From: Petrolisthes cinctipes
Lineage: Eukaryota > Arthropoda > Malacostraca > Decapoda > Porcellanidae
Direction: 5' to 3'
DNA length: 64,000 nt
NCBI GenBank assembly: GCA_033782935.1
Contig: JAWQEG010001559.1
Coordinates: 1,606,001-1,670,000, forward strand
A model generated the notes under the pieces. It had not been told where the DNA came from. It searched no databases and worked only from the letters and a program-made list of their open reading frames with translations. The position numbers were made by a program, and so were the translations under genes. Positions 45,416-56,164 of the stretch are shown piece by piece. Within the stretch, counting starts at the first letter, position 1, and every line of letters begins with the position of its first letter.

Positions 45416-48400
45416 TTAAGAATACAGGTATAGTAGGTGTTTCTTGTAGCTATTTTGAAAGGATTGTAGACTGACCGATTGTTTAATATTGCTGGGAATA
45501 TTATTCCATGTTTTGGGACCAAGGTATAACAGTGAATGTGTGAACAGTGTTAGTTTGTGTCTGGGTATAGGTAGTAAATCTTGGTTACGAGTATGATAAG
45601 TGTGAAGTGGTTGTAGATTGTATAGGTTTGATTTTATTTGTTTGTACATATAGGATGCAATATTCAGTTTAGAGATGTCTGTTAAGTTAAGGATATTTAG
45701 TTATTTGAATAATGTTGGTGTGTGTGTACAAAAGTCACTATTAGTCATTATCCTGATAATTTTTTTGTGTAGAATGTTGAGGATATATAAATGAGTGGAA
45801 TAAGTATATGACCAAATTGAATTGCAGTAGTTTAAATGAGGATATATATGAGCATAATAAATACAATTGAGAGCTTCTGGTGGGGCCTAATGCTTAACTT
45901 TGAGGAGGAGTGGAATCATTCTGGACAGTTTCAAACAAAGATCAGAAATGTGGTGCTTGAATGTCATTTTTTTGTCAAAAACTACGCCAAGAAATTTAGT
46001 TTTGTAAACCTGTTGGATATCATCATTTAATATTGTTAGATTTGGCAATGGTTGGTATTTAGAGATAATATTGCTGAATATCATATAATATGTTTTTGTG
46101 GTATTTACTGTGAGTTGGTTAGCCAAGCACCAATTTGAAAATTTTTCAAGCTCTAGATTTGCGCTGTTGATTAAATCAGTAGGTTGATCTCCTATCATAT
46201 AAAGTGTTGAGTCATCGGCAAATAAAATGGTTTCTAAAGTGTTAGATATATTACAAATATCATTAATGTATAAGAGAAACAAGATCGGTCCAAGGATACT
46301 ACCTTGTGGAACTCCAAGGTTTACTGATTTAGTTGGGGAAGAACACTTATTAAGAATTACATATTGACTTCTATTATTTAGGTAGGAACTGAACCAATCA
46401 TGTATACACCCTCGTATACCGTAGTGATACATTTTGTCAAGAAGAATATTGGGTTGAATGGTGTCAAAAGCTTTACGAAAATCAATGAAAACTGATAAGA
46501 TAGATTAGTTTTTGTTAAGAGCAGAATAAACATCTGATGTAAATGTGTTGATAGCCTCAAGAGTGCTTCGACCAGACCGAAAGCCAAATTGCTTGTTATT
46601 TAAAATGTTATGTTTATCTAGGAATGACATTAAATGCTTTTTCATAAGTGCTTCAAATATTTTGGAAAACATTGGTAGAAGAGAAATTGGTCGGTAATTT
46701 GATATATCAGATTTGTTGCCTGCCTTGTGGATGGGTATTACTTTTCCGATTTTGAATCTGTCTGGGAAGATGCCTGTATTTATAGATTGATTAAACAATA
46801 TTGAGAGTGGTATAGAGAGTGTATCTTTGTTTTCTTTGATAATGTTTGGCGGGATCTCATCAAGATGTACTGACTTATCTTTCAAAGTTGATATTATCCT
46901 CATGGTATCGTAGTTAGTTATTGGAGGTATTGCCATAGAGTTTGGATAATTACCACGGTGATAAATATTATGGGAGTTTATTTTTGGTGGCAGTTTGCTA
47001 GCGAGTTGAGGAGCAATGTTTACAAAATACTCATTGAATGCTTCGGAGATATCGGTAGGAGTGTTTTTAATTATATTATTGTGACTAATAGAGTAAGTGG
47101 TATCATGTTTTTTAACAGAATAATTAGATAACTCATTTATAGTTTTCCATAAGTCTTTAGTGTTAATTTTGAAATTACTGAATTTTTTAAGATAATAATT
47201 TCTTTTTGTCTGTTTAATGGTAGCATTGAGTTGATTTTTGTAAGTTCTGTAAACATCCAAGGTGATAATTCCAAGTTTGAAAGATTTATAGAGAGCAAAT
47301 TTATGTTTAATTGCTTTAGCAATTTCTTGGTTTAGCCATGGCTTTTGCAGTCTTTTAGAGGATATATGTTTAGTGATGAGCGGAAAGCATGAAAAGTATA
47401 AACTATATATCGTATCAAGAAAAAGATTCCAATTAGTATTAGTATCCCGATATTTCAACAAGGACACCCAATTAATTTCCGAAAGTTTGGCTTTTAATTT
47501 CTGACGATTTTCGTTTGATTTAATTCTGAATGTAATCTTATGTTCAGTGTTAAGTCTGTCGAAAACTGGAATGTTAAGGAATACAGGAAGATGGTCGGTG
47601 ATAGGAAAGAGGATGATTCCCGAGGAGGAGGGAACATTATAGTTAGTCCATATGTGATCTAATATTGAAGGAGAAGCATTAGAATTATCATCAGAGAATC
47701 TTGTGGGTCGTGATATATGAGGAAAGAAATTATAGGATTGCATCATTGTCAAGAAATTATTTGTAGGTGGATGAGAATCATGTTACAATAAATTGATATT
47801 GAGGTCACCAGTAATGATAGTATGGTTATTAGTAAAAATGGCTTGAGATAAAAATTCATCCATAAATAAATTGAATTAATAAACTTTATGGTGTTTATCA
47901 TGGTGACGATAGATGGTACATATAATGAATTTTGTTTGATCAAAATTGATTTGAATAGTACAAATTTCAGCGTTATCATCATGAATACAATAATCATTTA
48001 ATTGTGTACAAGAGATGTTACTATTCACAAAAATAGTAACACCCCCGTAGCCTCCGGATCTATGTGTATGGAAAGAATTAAAGCCAGTAATTTAATTATA
48101 TGGTGCAGTATTTGGGGTAAGCCAGGTTTCACTAATGCATAGTAAGTCAGGAAGTTTGGGAAAAGATTGAATAAGAGTAGTAAGGTGATAATAGTTCTTG
48201 TTCAGGGACCGAGCATTGACATGTAGAACGCTTAAATAGTCAATTACATTAGATGGAATACTTAATTTATATGACTGTAAGTCATGATACTTACATATAT
48301 CATTGATGTTTAAAGTGTTATATATAGAATTAATAATTTCAAGATCAACATTGTTTTCATTTTGGTTATCATCAACATATTTTAGGAGCGTGTCAAATAA

Positions 48401-48421
48401 ATTACTATTTGTTATGTTCAT
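45416..48421 (-). pseudogene. LINE ORF2 (endonuclease + reverse transcriptase), one frame with six TAA/TAG codons
   Basis: A single minus-strand frame of 1,002 codons. The endonuclease (48421 to about 47560) has LSVLHVNARSLNKNYYHLTT, LLCISETWLTPN, RSGGYGGVTIFVNS, ITGDLNINLL and ITDHLPVFLNIPVF. The reverse transcriptase has NYRPISLLPMFSKIFEALMK, NKQFGFRSGRSTLEAINTFT, FIDFRKAFDTI, GVPQGSILGPILFLLYINDI and LFADDSTLYM with an intact ADD. The C-terminal block (45649-45416) is TRNQDLLPIPRH...SLLYLGPKTWNNIPSNI, typical of CR1/Daphne-like LINEs. In-frame stops occur near 48093, 47878, 47786, 46506, 45888 and 45707. Five are TAA, one is TAG and none is TGA. I find no frameshift. Confidence 0.92.
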
Positions 48422-48797
48422 TAATAAAAAGTTATATTAAGTTAAAGGTTGTAGTTTGTCAGAGGATAAGAGGTAGGGGAGGAAGGGAGGGAGGAGATTC
48501 GAGAGAGAGTTGAGAGGGGAGTAAATTTATCAATAACAAAAAATTGTAATAATAAAGGAAGAACAAAAAAAAAACTTATTTATAAATATATATGAGACTG
48601 ATAAAGACCAGTCTGCAACAGGTATGCATGTGTTGTACCTAGTTTAGCAGGTAGAATAGTTTGTGCATGGTATATAGTAATAGCAGCATACGGACAAAAT
48701 TTACCAGGGAAAACTAAATAGGAGTATATATATATACCATAGATGAAACAATTTGCTTATGAATATACCATTGTACATATTGTAAAGAATAAAAATA

Positions 48798-48809
48798 CTA
48801 GTAGTAGTA

Positions 48810-48857
<48 letters not shown>

Positions 48858-48969
48858 ATATTAGTAGTATTAATAGTAATAGTAGAAGTAGTTGTGGTTG
48901 TAGAAGTAAAAGAAATAGTAGTAGTAGTAGTAGTAGTAATAGTAATAGTAGTAGTAGTAGTAGTAATAA

Positions 48970-49001
<32 letters not shown>

Positions 49002-49020
49002 ATAGTAGTATTAGTAGTAA

Positions 49021-49056
<36 letters not shown>

Positions 49057-49205
49057 CAATAGTAGTAGTAGTAGTAGCAATTGTAGTAGTAGTAGCAACA
49101 ATAGTTTTAGTGGTAGTAGTATTAGTGGTAGTAGTATTAATAGTAGAAGTATTAGTGGTGGTAGTAGTAGTAGTATTAGTGGTGGTAGTAGTAGTAGTAT
49201 TAGTG

Positions 49206-49236
<31 letters not shown>

Positions 49237-49475
49237 AAAGTAGTAGTAGTAGAAGAAAGTGGTAGTAGTAGAAGAAAGTAGTAGTAGTAGTAGAAGAAAG
49301 TAGTAGTAGAAGAAAGTAGTAGTAGTAGTAGAAGAAAGTAGTAGTAGAAGAAAGTAGTAGTAGTAGAAGAAAGTAGTAGTAGTAGTAGAAGAAAGTAGTA
49401 GTAGTAGTAGTAGAAAGTAGTAGTAGTAGTAGAAGAAAGTAGTAGTAGTAGAAGTAAGTAGTAATATTAGTAGCT
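48798..49475. repeat. (AGT)n microsatellite, about 680 bp
   Basis: Long AGT array with interspersed AAT, GGT and AGA variants. The right third is built of a higher-order 'gtagtagtagaagaaa' unit. It lies between ORF1 and ORF2 of the CR1-like LINE. The long open frames here (poly-Ser, poly-Val, poly-Thr, poly-Leu) are artefacts of the triplet period. Confidence 0.97.
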
Positions 49476-49617
49476 CTATTTGAAAAAAAAAAAAAACATA
49501 TATACGATATGGTAACATAAATATTAATGGAGTCATTAGAAATATTAACAGTAATAATAATCACATTGCAAATAGTAGTGTTAGTAATATCAACAATCGT
49601 ATGAATCCAAATAAGCG

Positions 49618-49956
49618 CTAGTTCAGGTTTTCAGCTGTATTTTTGAAGATTGGATGGTTATCAAGGAATAGAGCAAGTGACTGGTCATTGGTTATGGTGT
49701 ACTTAATTGTGGAGTTTCTAAGTTTCAGTATTATCCTACCATCAGAAGTGTGACATTGTTGGAAAAGGTGTTTGTGTTGTGTCCTGATTCTACGAATTAC
49801 AGTATATATCTCACGGCGTTTAGGGGTCAGTGATTCATTAATATACAGTTGTGGTTTTACGGTTATACATGCGTGTACTAGTTCTGATTTTTTGATGCGG
49901 TTTTGTAGTTTCACTATTATTGGTCTTGTTTTCCCTTGAGTTTTTCTCCCACCCAC
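49618..49956 (-). pseudogene. C-terminal part of LINE ORF1
   Basis: The frame reads KTRPIIVKLQNRIKKSELVH, then LYINESLTPKRREIYTVIRR and HTSDGRIILKLRNSTIKYTI. The pattern RPIIVKL...(Y/I)NE.LTP.R..(I/L)......G.I.(L/V)K is that of the C-terminal domain of ORF1 proteins in CR1/Jockey-related LINEs. A HRVG-like motif would be expected just upstream, but a TGA and a shifted frame interrupt it. Length and position fit the LINE at 44836-49960. Confidence 0.7.
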
Positions 49957-49964
49957 ATCTCACT

Positions 49965-51520
49965 GTAACGCTCCTGTTATTTTCCTAATAATTAATTCTT
50001 AAGTTGTATCATCTTAGGAGATGAAGCTTGCGACGGAAGCGGAATGAATATGGGTGTAAATATTGTTAATTGGAATAATCTTGCCTTTCTGGCCTTATGT
50101 TTGGAGACCTGCATTCTGAAACTTACTTTTGGGAGTTGGTAACATTGTCGATGTGGCAATTGTGATAATTTCGTCCCCAAAAATACATAAACATTGTAAC
50201 CTGAAGTGACGACAGTGGTTGCAATATTGTGATATGATGATCGGGATATAATTAAGACTGAATCATATTTTATGTGTAAGGCTTATATGATAACCAGGTT
50301 TCATTAAATAATCTGTTGAGTGTAAATTTAAAGTTGTCATAAAGATTTATTAATGTGGAAGTGTGTGGCATCTTTCCCGCCTTGTCCGGATAGAGGGAAG
50401 GAGGGGTAGCCAACTTGTTTCTTCATCGTCTTTCTCGACCCGACCAGGTAACGTGTGATATTGAGGTTATGAATATTTGTTCCAAGTTGAGACTTTGAAG
50501 AGTACAGTGATAAATTCCTGCCTCTGTGTTGAGGTGTTGTAGAGGCTATCTTGGTGAATAATTGTTCTTATTTGGTATGGGTTCAGCCAGAGAGTGTAAT
50601 TATTTTTTTTTTAATTAATTCTTGACTCTTCTTTCTCGACCCGAGCAGCTCGTGAAGCCATATTGTCCACATGGGAACTTGCCTAATCTGTTGGTGAACT
50701 GGTTTAGGTCTTAGGGTGTCAGTCTTCATAATATTATTTTTGGTAAAGCCACTAGTGCAGTGTTATTTTTGGTAAAGCACTAGTTGGCCAGTGTTATTTT
50801 TGGTAAGCCGCTAGTTGTGCAATGGTATTTGGTAAAAGCCCTAGTTGGCCAGTGTTTTGTGTTTGATAATGCCACGTGTGTGGCAGGTGTATAATCCTGT
50901 AAGCAACTCTGCTGGAAACTGATTCCTACTGTAGGTGCTTGTGATTGCGAGGTCTAGCTCCATTCACAATTGGGAGGGGGTTGGTATAGTAATTGGGGGT
51001 TCGGTCTCCAGTGGTGTGCTGCAGGTGGTATTAACTGTATATATATTTCATTTTTTTTTTTTTTTTACTTAATTGTGGAAAACTAAGAAAAATTCTGGTC
51101 TCTAGTCCAAATCATTTCTATTTTTTTTATATTGTCAAGGTGCAAGGCTGTGTTCTGATCTTTTTTTCTTTTTTTTTTGGGGGGGGGGTAATATTGACGT
51201 TTGGGATAGAGGGGGAAGGTAGTATTTGAAATCATTGTATTAAATCTATTGGGGTAATTTTTAGTTAATAAGGGGTGGAAGTACAGTATTAATCAAACCT
51301 TTATTTTTTTTTCTTTTGTGAAAGCTTTATCATTGTAATAATTATATATTTATTTTTTTTATTTATTGTTATATATGTAAATTGATTTATTCTTAACATA
51401 ATAAATCACTGGGTCTTTTATCTTTGAACATTAGTTTTTCTGCACTTTACCCTGCAACCTGAGGTCGAAGACGGTTAACACGAACCCTAATATTTTTTTT
51501 TTTTTTTGTGATAGCTCAGG
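49965..51520. other. Unannotated stretch with a short tandem repeat
   Basis: No gene recognised. At 50735-50870 a unit of about 35-40 bp ('cagtgttatttttggtaaagc.actagttggc') occurs four times. 'ctttctcgacccga.cag' occurs twice (about 50430 and 50630). Several T runs follow. Near 51525 'ttggttgggggcaccggga' has the look of a primer-binding region of another LTR element, but I could not define an LTR for it. Confidence 0.4.
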
Positions 51521-51524
51521 GTTT

Positions 51525-52600
51525 TTGGTTGGGGGCACCGGGAATATCCTGGTGGATCAAAAAAACCGAAACCCTGTGTTACATCAACATCACCTCATCC
51601 TAAACCTACCCCGTTGCCTTTCCACCCATCCCCACCCCGCTCTCCTTCATCCACCCAAACCATACCCAGCCCCCTTCCTACCCCACCTCGCCCCACTCCA
51701 CGCTCACCGTCGAACACCCTCACCTCTCCTGGCTCCACGCATCCATTACCGCATCTCCCATGTCACTTCCCGTTTTCCACCATTTACCTGCCCTCCCCTA
51801 CATCAACACACATCACCCTTCTCCACACCGACAACGCCACACCACAGTCACACATCAAGCTCGTGCCTCCACCACCGCCACACCCAAGCCGCAAGCTCGT
51901 GCCTCCTTCGCCACGGCGGCCTGGCCTGAAGCGGTTGCCGCCCTCACCACCACGCCCACGCCTCAAGCACCTGCCACCATCCCCGTCCCGGCCTGGCCTC
52001 AAGCGGTTGCCGCCCTCACGCCACTGCCTCGCTACGACCTACACACGCCAGCAACGCCTCTTGTGCACTTGCACAACCACACCCACCGTTACCACGCCTC
52101 TCCAACACAAACACTCACCTACTCCACACTCCTGCACTCACTCACTCCCCCAGTATTAACCCACAACTTGCACCCGCTATACACTCCACACCGTACCCAG
52201 ACACGTATGTATGACACATTATCCTCCCCTAGTGGTATTGTAGGTATCTATATTTTTGTATGTATGTGTATGTTCTGTACCTCCATTCTCCCATAGGCAT
52301 TGTGGGGTACTGTAGCTTCACCGATCTACATTGCGCTTGGCTGGCCGCACCCCTCTGCCCTTCCAGACACCCACCAGCGTGGCTCCTGCCAGTGACGCCC
52401 CTGGACATAGGCAACCGGTAATAGATGCCAATGTGTAAGCTTCCCCGCTACGACTCTAGTTCCGGTTCTGGAAGAAGGAATGACTCCTGCCCTGCAGTGA
52501 CGGCCTGCCCGCATCATTATTCCTATTTATATATGCTATATGCTTTGTATTATTATTTTGTTCTGTGTATCTTCCCTCTCCCTGTTTGTTTCTAAACATT
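51525..52600 (+). other. C-rich 3' interior of the LTR element
   Basis: Proline/histidine/threonine-rich frames on the plus strand with no domain. About 51615-51710 repeats part of 44590-44680. No protease, reverse transcriptase or integrase is found between the LTRs, so the element is non-autonomous or gutted. Confidence 0.5.
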
Positions 52601-52603
52601 TCT

Positions 52604-52617
52604 GGGGGGAAGGGGGG
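52604..52617 (+). other. Polypurine tract of the LTR element
   Basis: GGGGGGAAGGGGGG ends three bases before the 3' LTR starts, the standard position for plus-strand priming. Confidence 0.82.
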
Positions 52618-52620
52618 TAA

Positions 52621-53143
52621 TGTAGCGGCCACATGTGTGGCCACTCGAAGTACCACACACATATGGCCACTCCTGTTTACCACTCCTAGATCCTTGGTCT
52701 ATTCTTAGCCGGCCAGGTATGTTAATCCCCCACCCAGACAGGCCTAAGCCTCCCCTGGGACCACGCCTACTTCCAGCCAAGCCATCATAAGCCGCCTGGG
52801 GACAGCAGATGTCGCCTCCACTCCCAGGCACGGACCAAATATAAGGGGCGTCCTGCCCTGCTAGAATACTCACTCCAGCACAAACACCGAGAGAAGAAGG
52901 TCTCTGCCCACCGTTGTCCTGCCTGCCACCACACCAGCTAGCTGCCCTGCATCTACCTGTGTTCCCGCTCTGATCACACAGTTAACCTCCTACCTCCAGC
53001 CAGCTCTCCTGTAGCGAGTACGGCACCTCTACGGCACGGCACGACACGGCATGCCAGCATCTTACCATATTCTGTGTGACCTTTGTGTACTACCAATAAA
53101 CTGTATTGTGTATCCTAGAGTCTGTTCACCTTGGGTAGCAACG
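52621..53143 (+). repeat. 3' LTR (right end truncated)
   Basis: Starts TGTAGCGGCCACATG. It matches the 5' LTR through the TATA-like box, AATAAA and 'agtctgttcacc.tgggtagcaacg', then stops about 20 bp short of the 5' LTR end. The next bases already read as Gypsy integrase (complement: FICP-like). The element or its junction was therefore trimmed. The flanks do not show an obvious matching duplication. Confidence 0.82.
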
Positions 53144-53374
53144 GGTAGTTTCATGGGCATATAAATTTTATTATAAATATATGTGCACTTATTTTGCGGT
53201 TTTTGTTTGTAGTGGTGCCACCACTAGATATCTAGAAAAATGATCAATCATAATAAATAATTTGAGCCCTGATTCGAAATTGGTAAAAAAAAGTAGATCT
53301 AGTCCTACTACGTCCCATGGTTCGCCCGGTATTGGGTTTTCGTAATGGAGCAGGTCCAAATGTATGACCTTTAA

Positions 53375-54007
53375 CCCCCAGAGTCCGGGCAGCGGGATTT
53401 CCCGCTCGGTCGACAGAGGCCGGGCAGCGGGAAATCCCGCTCTGTCGACAGAGTCCGGGCAGCGGGAAATCCCGCTTTTGGTAATTTATGGGGAAAAACG
53501 CCAAATTTGTCGGGATTTTTTTTTATCTGGCTATACTTCACCACCAGACCTTTTCATCCCCACATTCAATCAGTGTGTGCTTGACCGTGACAATGGCTGG
53601 GCGTAGTGAAGAAAATACGGGCTCGTTCGATTCGGTGCATCCTACTGCGCTGCCGGGCGCACCCTCTCTTGTAACCTCCACTCCGCGGGTGCAACCAGCT
53701 AGATTGCGTCACAGCCACGCTCACAAAGCGAACGCAGCCTCGCTCTCACGGGAAAAGTGACCTCCATTCCTCACTTGATTTCTCGGCAATGGAGTGTCCT
53801 AGAGAGCTGGGGTTGGTTTTAATGGAAAGAGGAGGAGTTGATGGTGAGTACACAATCAAATTTAAGTTGTTCAGTATTGTAGTTTAGACGTAGGGAGTAA
53901 GAGAAGTAGAGTGATTTTCCGGGAAATACCCGGACAGGCAGGGTAAAAGTTAGTATTGCGCCCAGAACCACAGAGCGTATTTCCATTCTTGGCCCGTCCC
54001 GGAGGGG
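53375..54007. mobile_element. piggyBac-like MITE (633 bp) inserted in the Gypsy integrase
   Basis: TTAA flanks both ends (53371-53374 and 54008-54011). Just inside both ends is CCCC (CCCCCAGAGTCCGGG at the left; complement CCCCTCCGGGACGGG at the right). The Gypsy codons on the two sides join across one TTAA (CNAI then KGHTFGPAPL), confirming precise insertion. A short frame at 53593-53760 has no known domain. The TTAA target is typical of piggyBac; Kolobok is the main alternative. Confidence 0.85.
53383..53478. repeat. Three 35 bp tandem units each holding two palindromes
   Basis: Each unit has AGCGGGAAATCCCGCT (or GCGGGATTTCCCGC) followed, in the first two, by CTCTGTCGACAGAG (one base changed in unit 1). 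Units start at 53383, 53418 and 53453. They lie immediately inside the left terminus of the piggyBac-like MITE and could be subterminal transposase binding sites. Confidence 0.9.
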
Positions 54008-55772
54008 TTAATTGCATTGCAAGTTTCGCACTGAGCGATATTTGTTTCAACATCTACCTTCATTTTATGCCAATAGTATTTTGAACAGAGAGTGGCCAGA
54101 CACCGATCTCTCCCAGGATGTCCTGCTGCATTATGATATAAGGTTAATACTGAGAGAATCATTATTTGTGGTATTACTATTTGAGTGGTTTATATGTCGC
54201 GTTTCCTAAGTATTCTGTAAACGATATCATCATGAAGGGAGAAGTTATTTAAATGAATGGGTAATTCTGGTCCATCATATTCATCACCAGCATTTAATGA
54301 ATATCTTATTGCTTTTATCATAGAATCCGTTTGCTGATGCCTACTAACCGTATTATGGTCAAAGACCATGGGTGGCTTTGAAACTGAACAGACAGGATGT
54401 CTGCTTAAGGCATCCGCTACATAATTTAATCGTCCTGGAAGGTATTTAATATCAATATGCGGTTGAAATTCCTGAATGGTTAGACACCATCTGCCTAATT
54501 TTCCTGTTAGATTTTGAGTTTTAAGAAAGCTAAGAATCGGTTGGTGATCCGTGAAAACTTGTAAAGGAGAGCCTATTACAATTTCTCTGAAGGTGTGAAG
54601 TGCCCAAGCTATTGCTAAAGTTTCCTGGTCCGTTACAGAGTAGCGTGTTTCCTGTGCATTTAATATTCTCTGAGTAAGGCAATTATCTGACACTGATCTG
54701 TTAGCTATGTATCGCAGAAGTACAGCGCCTAAACCTACTGAAGAAGCATCTGTACAAATGATAAAAGGTAATGAAGATTCTGGGAACGTAAGAATTGCAG
54801 CTGATACAAATTTATCCTTCAGTAACTCAAAGCTCAGTTGTTCTTCTGGCATCCATACAAAATCTGCATCTTTTTTTAGATTATTCAGTGGTTTTGCTAT
54901 TTGGGAAAAGTTCCTTACAAAGCTTCTATAATAAGAGCATAAACCCAAGAATGACTTTACGTTAGTAGCATTTATTTGGAGTAGTGAATTCTCTTACTGT
55001 TTGTATTTTATCGGATTGTGTATGGAGACCATTGGCGCTTAACGTATGACCTAAAAAATTAATTTCCTGTTTTAGAAAATGACACTTAGATATTTTTAGT
55101 TTAAGGTCTACCTTATGTAACCTATGCATAACTTTCTTTATCGTTTCTAAATGAGAAGGCACGTCTCTGGAAAAATATAATTAAATCGTCTAGATAAGCA
55201 ATGACTTCATTATTAATATCACCAAAAAGAAAATTGACTATACGTTGAAATGTAGAGGGAGCGTTACATAATCTTAATGGAATATGTGTGTATTCATAAT
55301 GACCATCGGGAGTACTGAATGCTGTAATGGGTTGACTGTTACCCTCTAATGCAACCTGCCAATAGCCACTAACCAAATCTAAAGTGGAAAATATTATAGG
55401 TGTTGTTTCACCATTATTTTTCGAAACTAAAAATATTTGGCTGTTTAAAGGAGAGTGAGAATTCTTAATAATGCCTTCATCAAACATGTCACTTACCATT
55501 GGATTGACAATTTCTTGTCTTCTATGGGGTAGTCTATAGGCACGAATATATATAGGCTGGTGAGATGTTTGAGTAATGGTATGTTATAAAATGTCAGTTA
55601 CTCCCAAGGATTCACTAGGTAGGGCAATCGCATTTCGATAAGTGGCTAGTATGTCGATGAGATTATCACGATAACGTGGAAAATCGCGTCCAAGGACTAA
55701 ATTTCTAAATTGCTCCCTTACAACAGTACCAGCTCGTTTATATACACACCTTCCAGAGTACCTACTACCTAC

Positions 55773-55863
55773 CTCATATTCCTCCTGTTCCGCCTTCTTT
55801 GCCTTGATGAGCCCTGCTAAACGACTTCGTAGTTCCTCCACCTCATCGCTCTTGGCGGAAAGT
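55773..55863 (-). CDS. CFAP157: Internal exon of a CFAP157-like coiled-coil protein (upstream exon)
   Basis: A 91 bp minus-strand exon with acceptor 'ctttttcag' (above 55863) and donor gtaggt (below 55773). After one base completing a split codon it encodes 30 residues: LSAKSDEVEELRSRLAGLIK then AKKAEQEEYE, ending in phase 0. The CFAP157 family has a similar segment ([20 protein letters not shown] in human, from memory), immediately before the region matched by the exon at 2154-2339. Only a coiled coil is visible. Preceding exons were not found in 55864-64000. The open frame continuing past the donor belongs to the Gypsy relic. Confidence 0.8.
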
Positions 55864-56160
55864 CTGAAAAAGAGCCACCATGTGATATCAGGTTTAAGGA
55901 GAGAACCTCTTTTTGGTAAAATATAGGACTACTGATTCCTTCAAACTATGCCAGGAAACAACTAACGCCGTTTCCTGTGTAACTACCCGATGATTATGAG
56001 CGTCTGGTCTCTAGTTTGACAACCTGTCTTGTAACAACTCTCGGTAAACCTTACAGCCCGTTCGGTATACCAGCACTCCACGAATATTAACATATTTGAT
56101 TTGCGCCCTAAAAGAGACGATCATGCAATTGTAGTGCACACCACCTCATTCCTCGTAAAT
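55864..56160. other. Unannotated intron sequence upstream of the exon
   Basis: A polypyrimidine tract precedes the acceptor (about 55866-55885 on the minus strand). 'ccttcaaactatgccaggaaac' near 55940 resembles the tandem repeat at 12268-12610. No exon seen. Confidence 0.45.
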
Positions 56161-56164
56161 GATT

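Larger units (their letters stand above)
44836..49960 (-). mobile_element. CR1-like LINE (minus strand) inside the LTR element
   Basis: In 5' to 3' order on the minus strand: the end of an ORF1 (49956-49618), an (ACT)n array (49475-48798), ORF2 with endonuclease and reverse transcriptase (48421-45416), and an (ATT)-rich tail (about 45360-44836). The order ORF1-ORF2-tail is complete, but the 5' part of ORF1 is missing or unreadable. It lies between the two C-rich halves of the LTR element interior. The target duplication could not be identified because both sides are low complexity. Confidence 0.82.
53144..55745 (-). pseudogene. Gypsy retrotransposon pol (RT, RNase H, integrase), interrupted
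   Basis: Minus-strand order: RT from about 55740 (MVSDMFDEGIIKNSHSPLNS, FSTLDLVSGYWQVALEG, IPLRLCNAPSTFQRIVNFLF, VIAYLDDLIIF with intact YLDD; then ISKCHFLKQEINFLGHTLSA), RNase H at 54948-54190 (SYYRSFVRNFSQIAKPLNNL, FIICTDASSVGLGAVLLRY, TRYSVTDQETLAIAWALHTF, FTDHQPILSFL), and the zinc-binding domain at 54162-54012 (YHNAAGHPGRDRCLATLCSK, YYW, CETCN). After a piggyBac-like MITE comes the integrase core (PIPGEPWDVVGLDLL, FIMIDHFSRYLVVAPLQTKT). Frameshifts and stops kill it. Its right edge is within about 30 bp of the host exon donor. Confidence 0.93.
2340..55772 (-). other. Giant intron (53,433 bp) of the CFAP157-like gene
   Basis: The donor is gtaggt directly after the upstream exon (reading minus from 55772) and the acceptor is ...cccag just before the downstream exon (2340). 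Both junctions fall between codons (phase 0), and the two exons encode adjacent protein segments. The intron is mostly transposable elements on both strands, many nested. A Gypsy relic lies within about 30 bp of the donor. I see no second host gene inside it. The claim fails if a further CFAP157 exon is found between these points or if RNA shows the exons are not joined. Confidence 0.72.

Noticed and set aside
48701..49564. Open frames of up to 287 codons on both strands (poly-Ser, poly-Val, poly-Thr, poly-Leu)
   Set aside because: They are the translated phases of an (AGT)n array. A triplet repeat without stops gives open frames automatically.
51480..51545. Primer-binding site of another LTR element (ttggttgggggcaccggga)
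   Set aside because: No LTR could be delimited upstream and the downstream C-rich sequence is shared with the interior of the LTR element already described.
51614..52296. Two overlapping frames of about 180 codons rich in Pro, His and Thr
   Set aside because: C-rich composition suppresses stops in several frames at once. No conserved motif, and the two frames are equally open.
53383..53478. CRISPR-like array
   Set aside because: Contiguous 35 bp tandem units without unique spacers, in a eukaryotic transposon. No cas genes are present anywhere.
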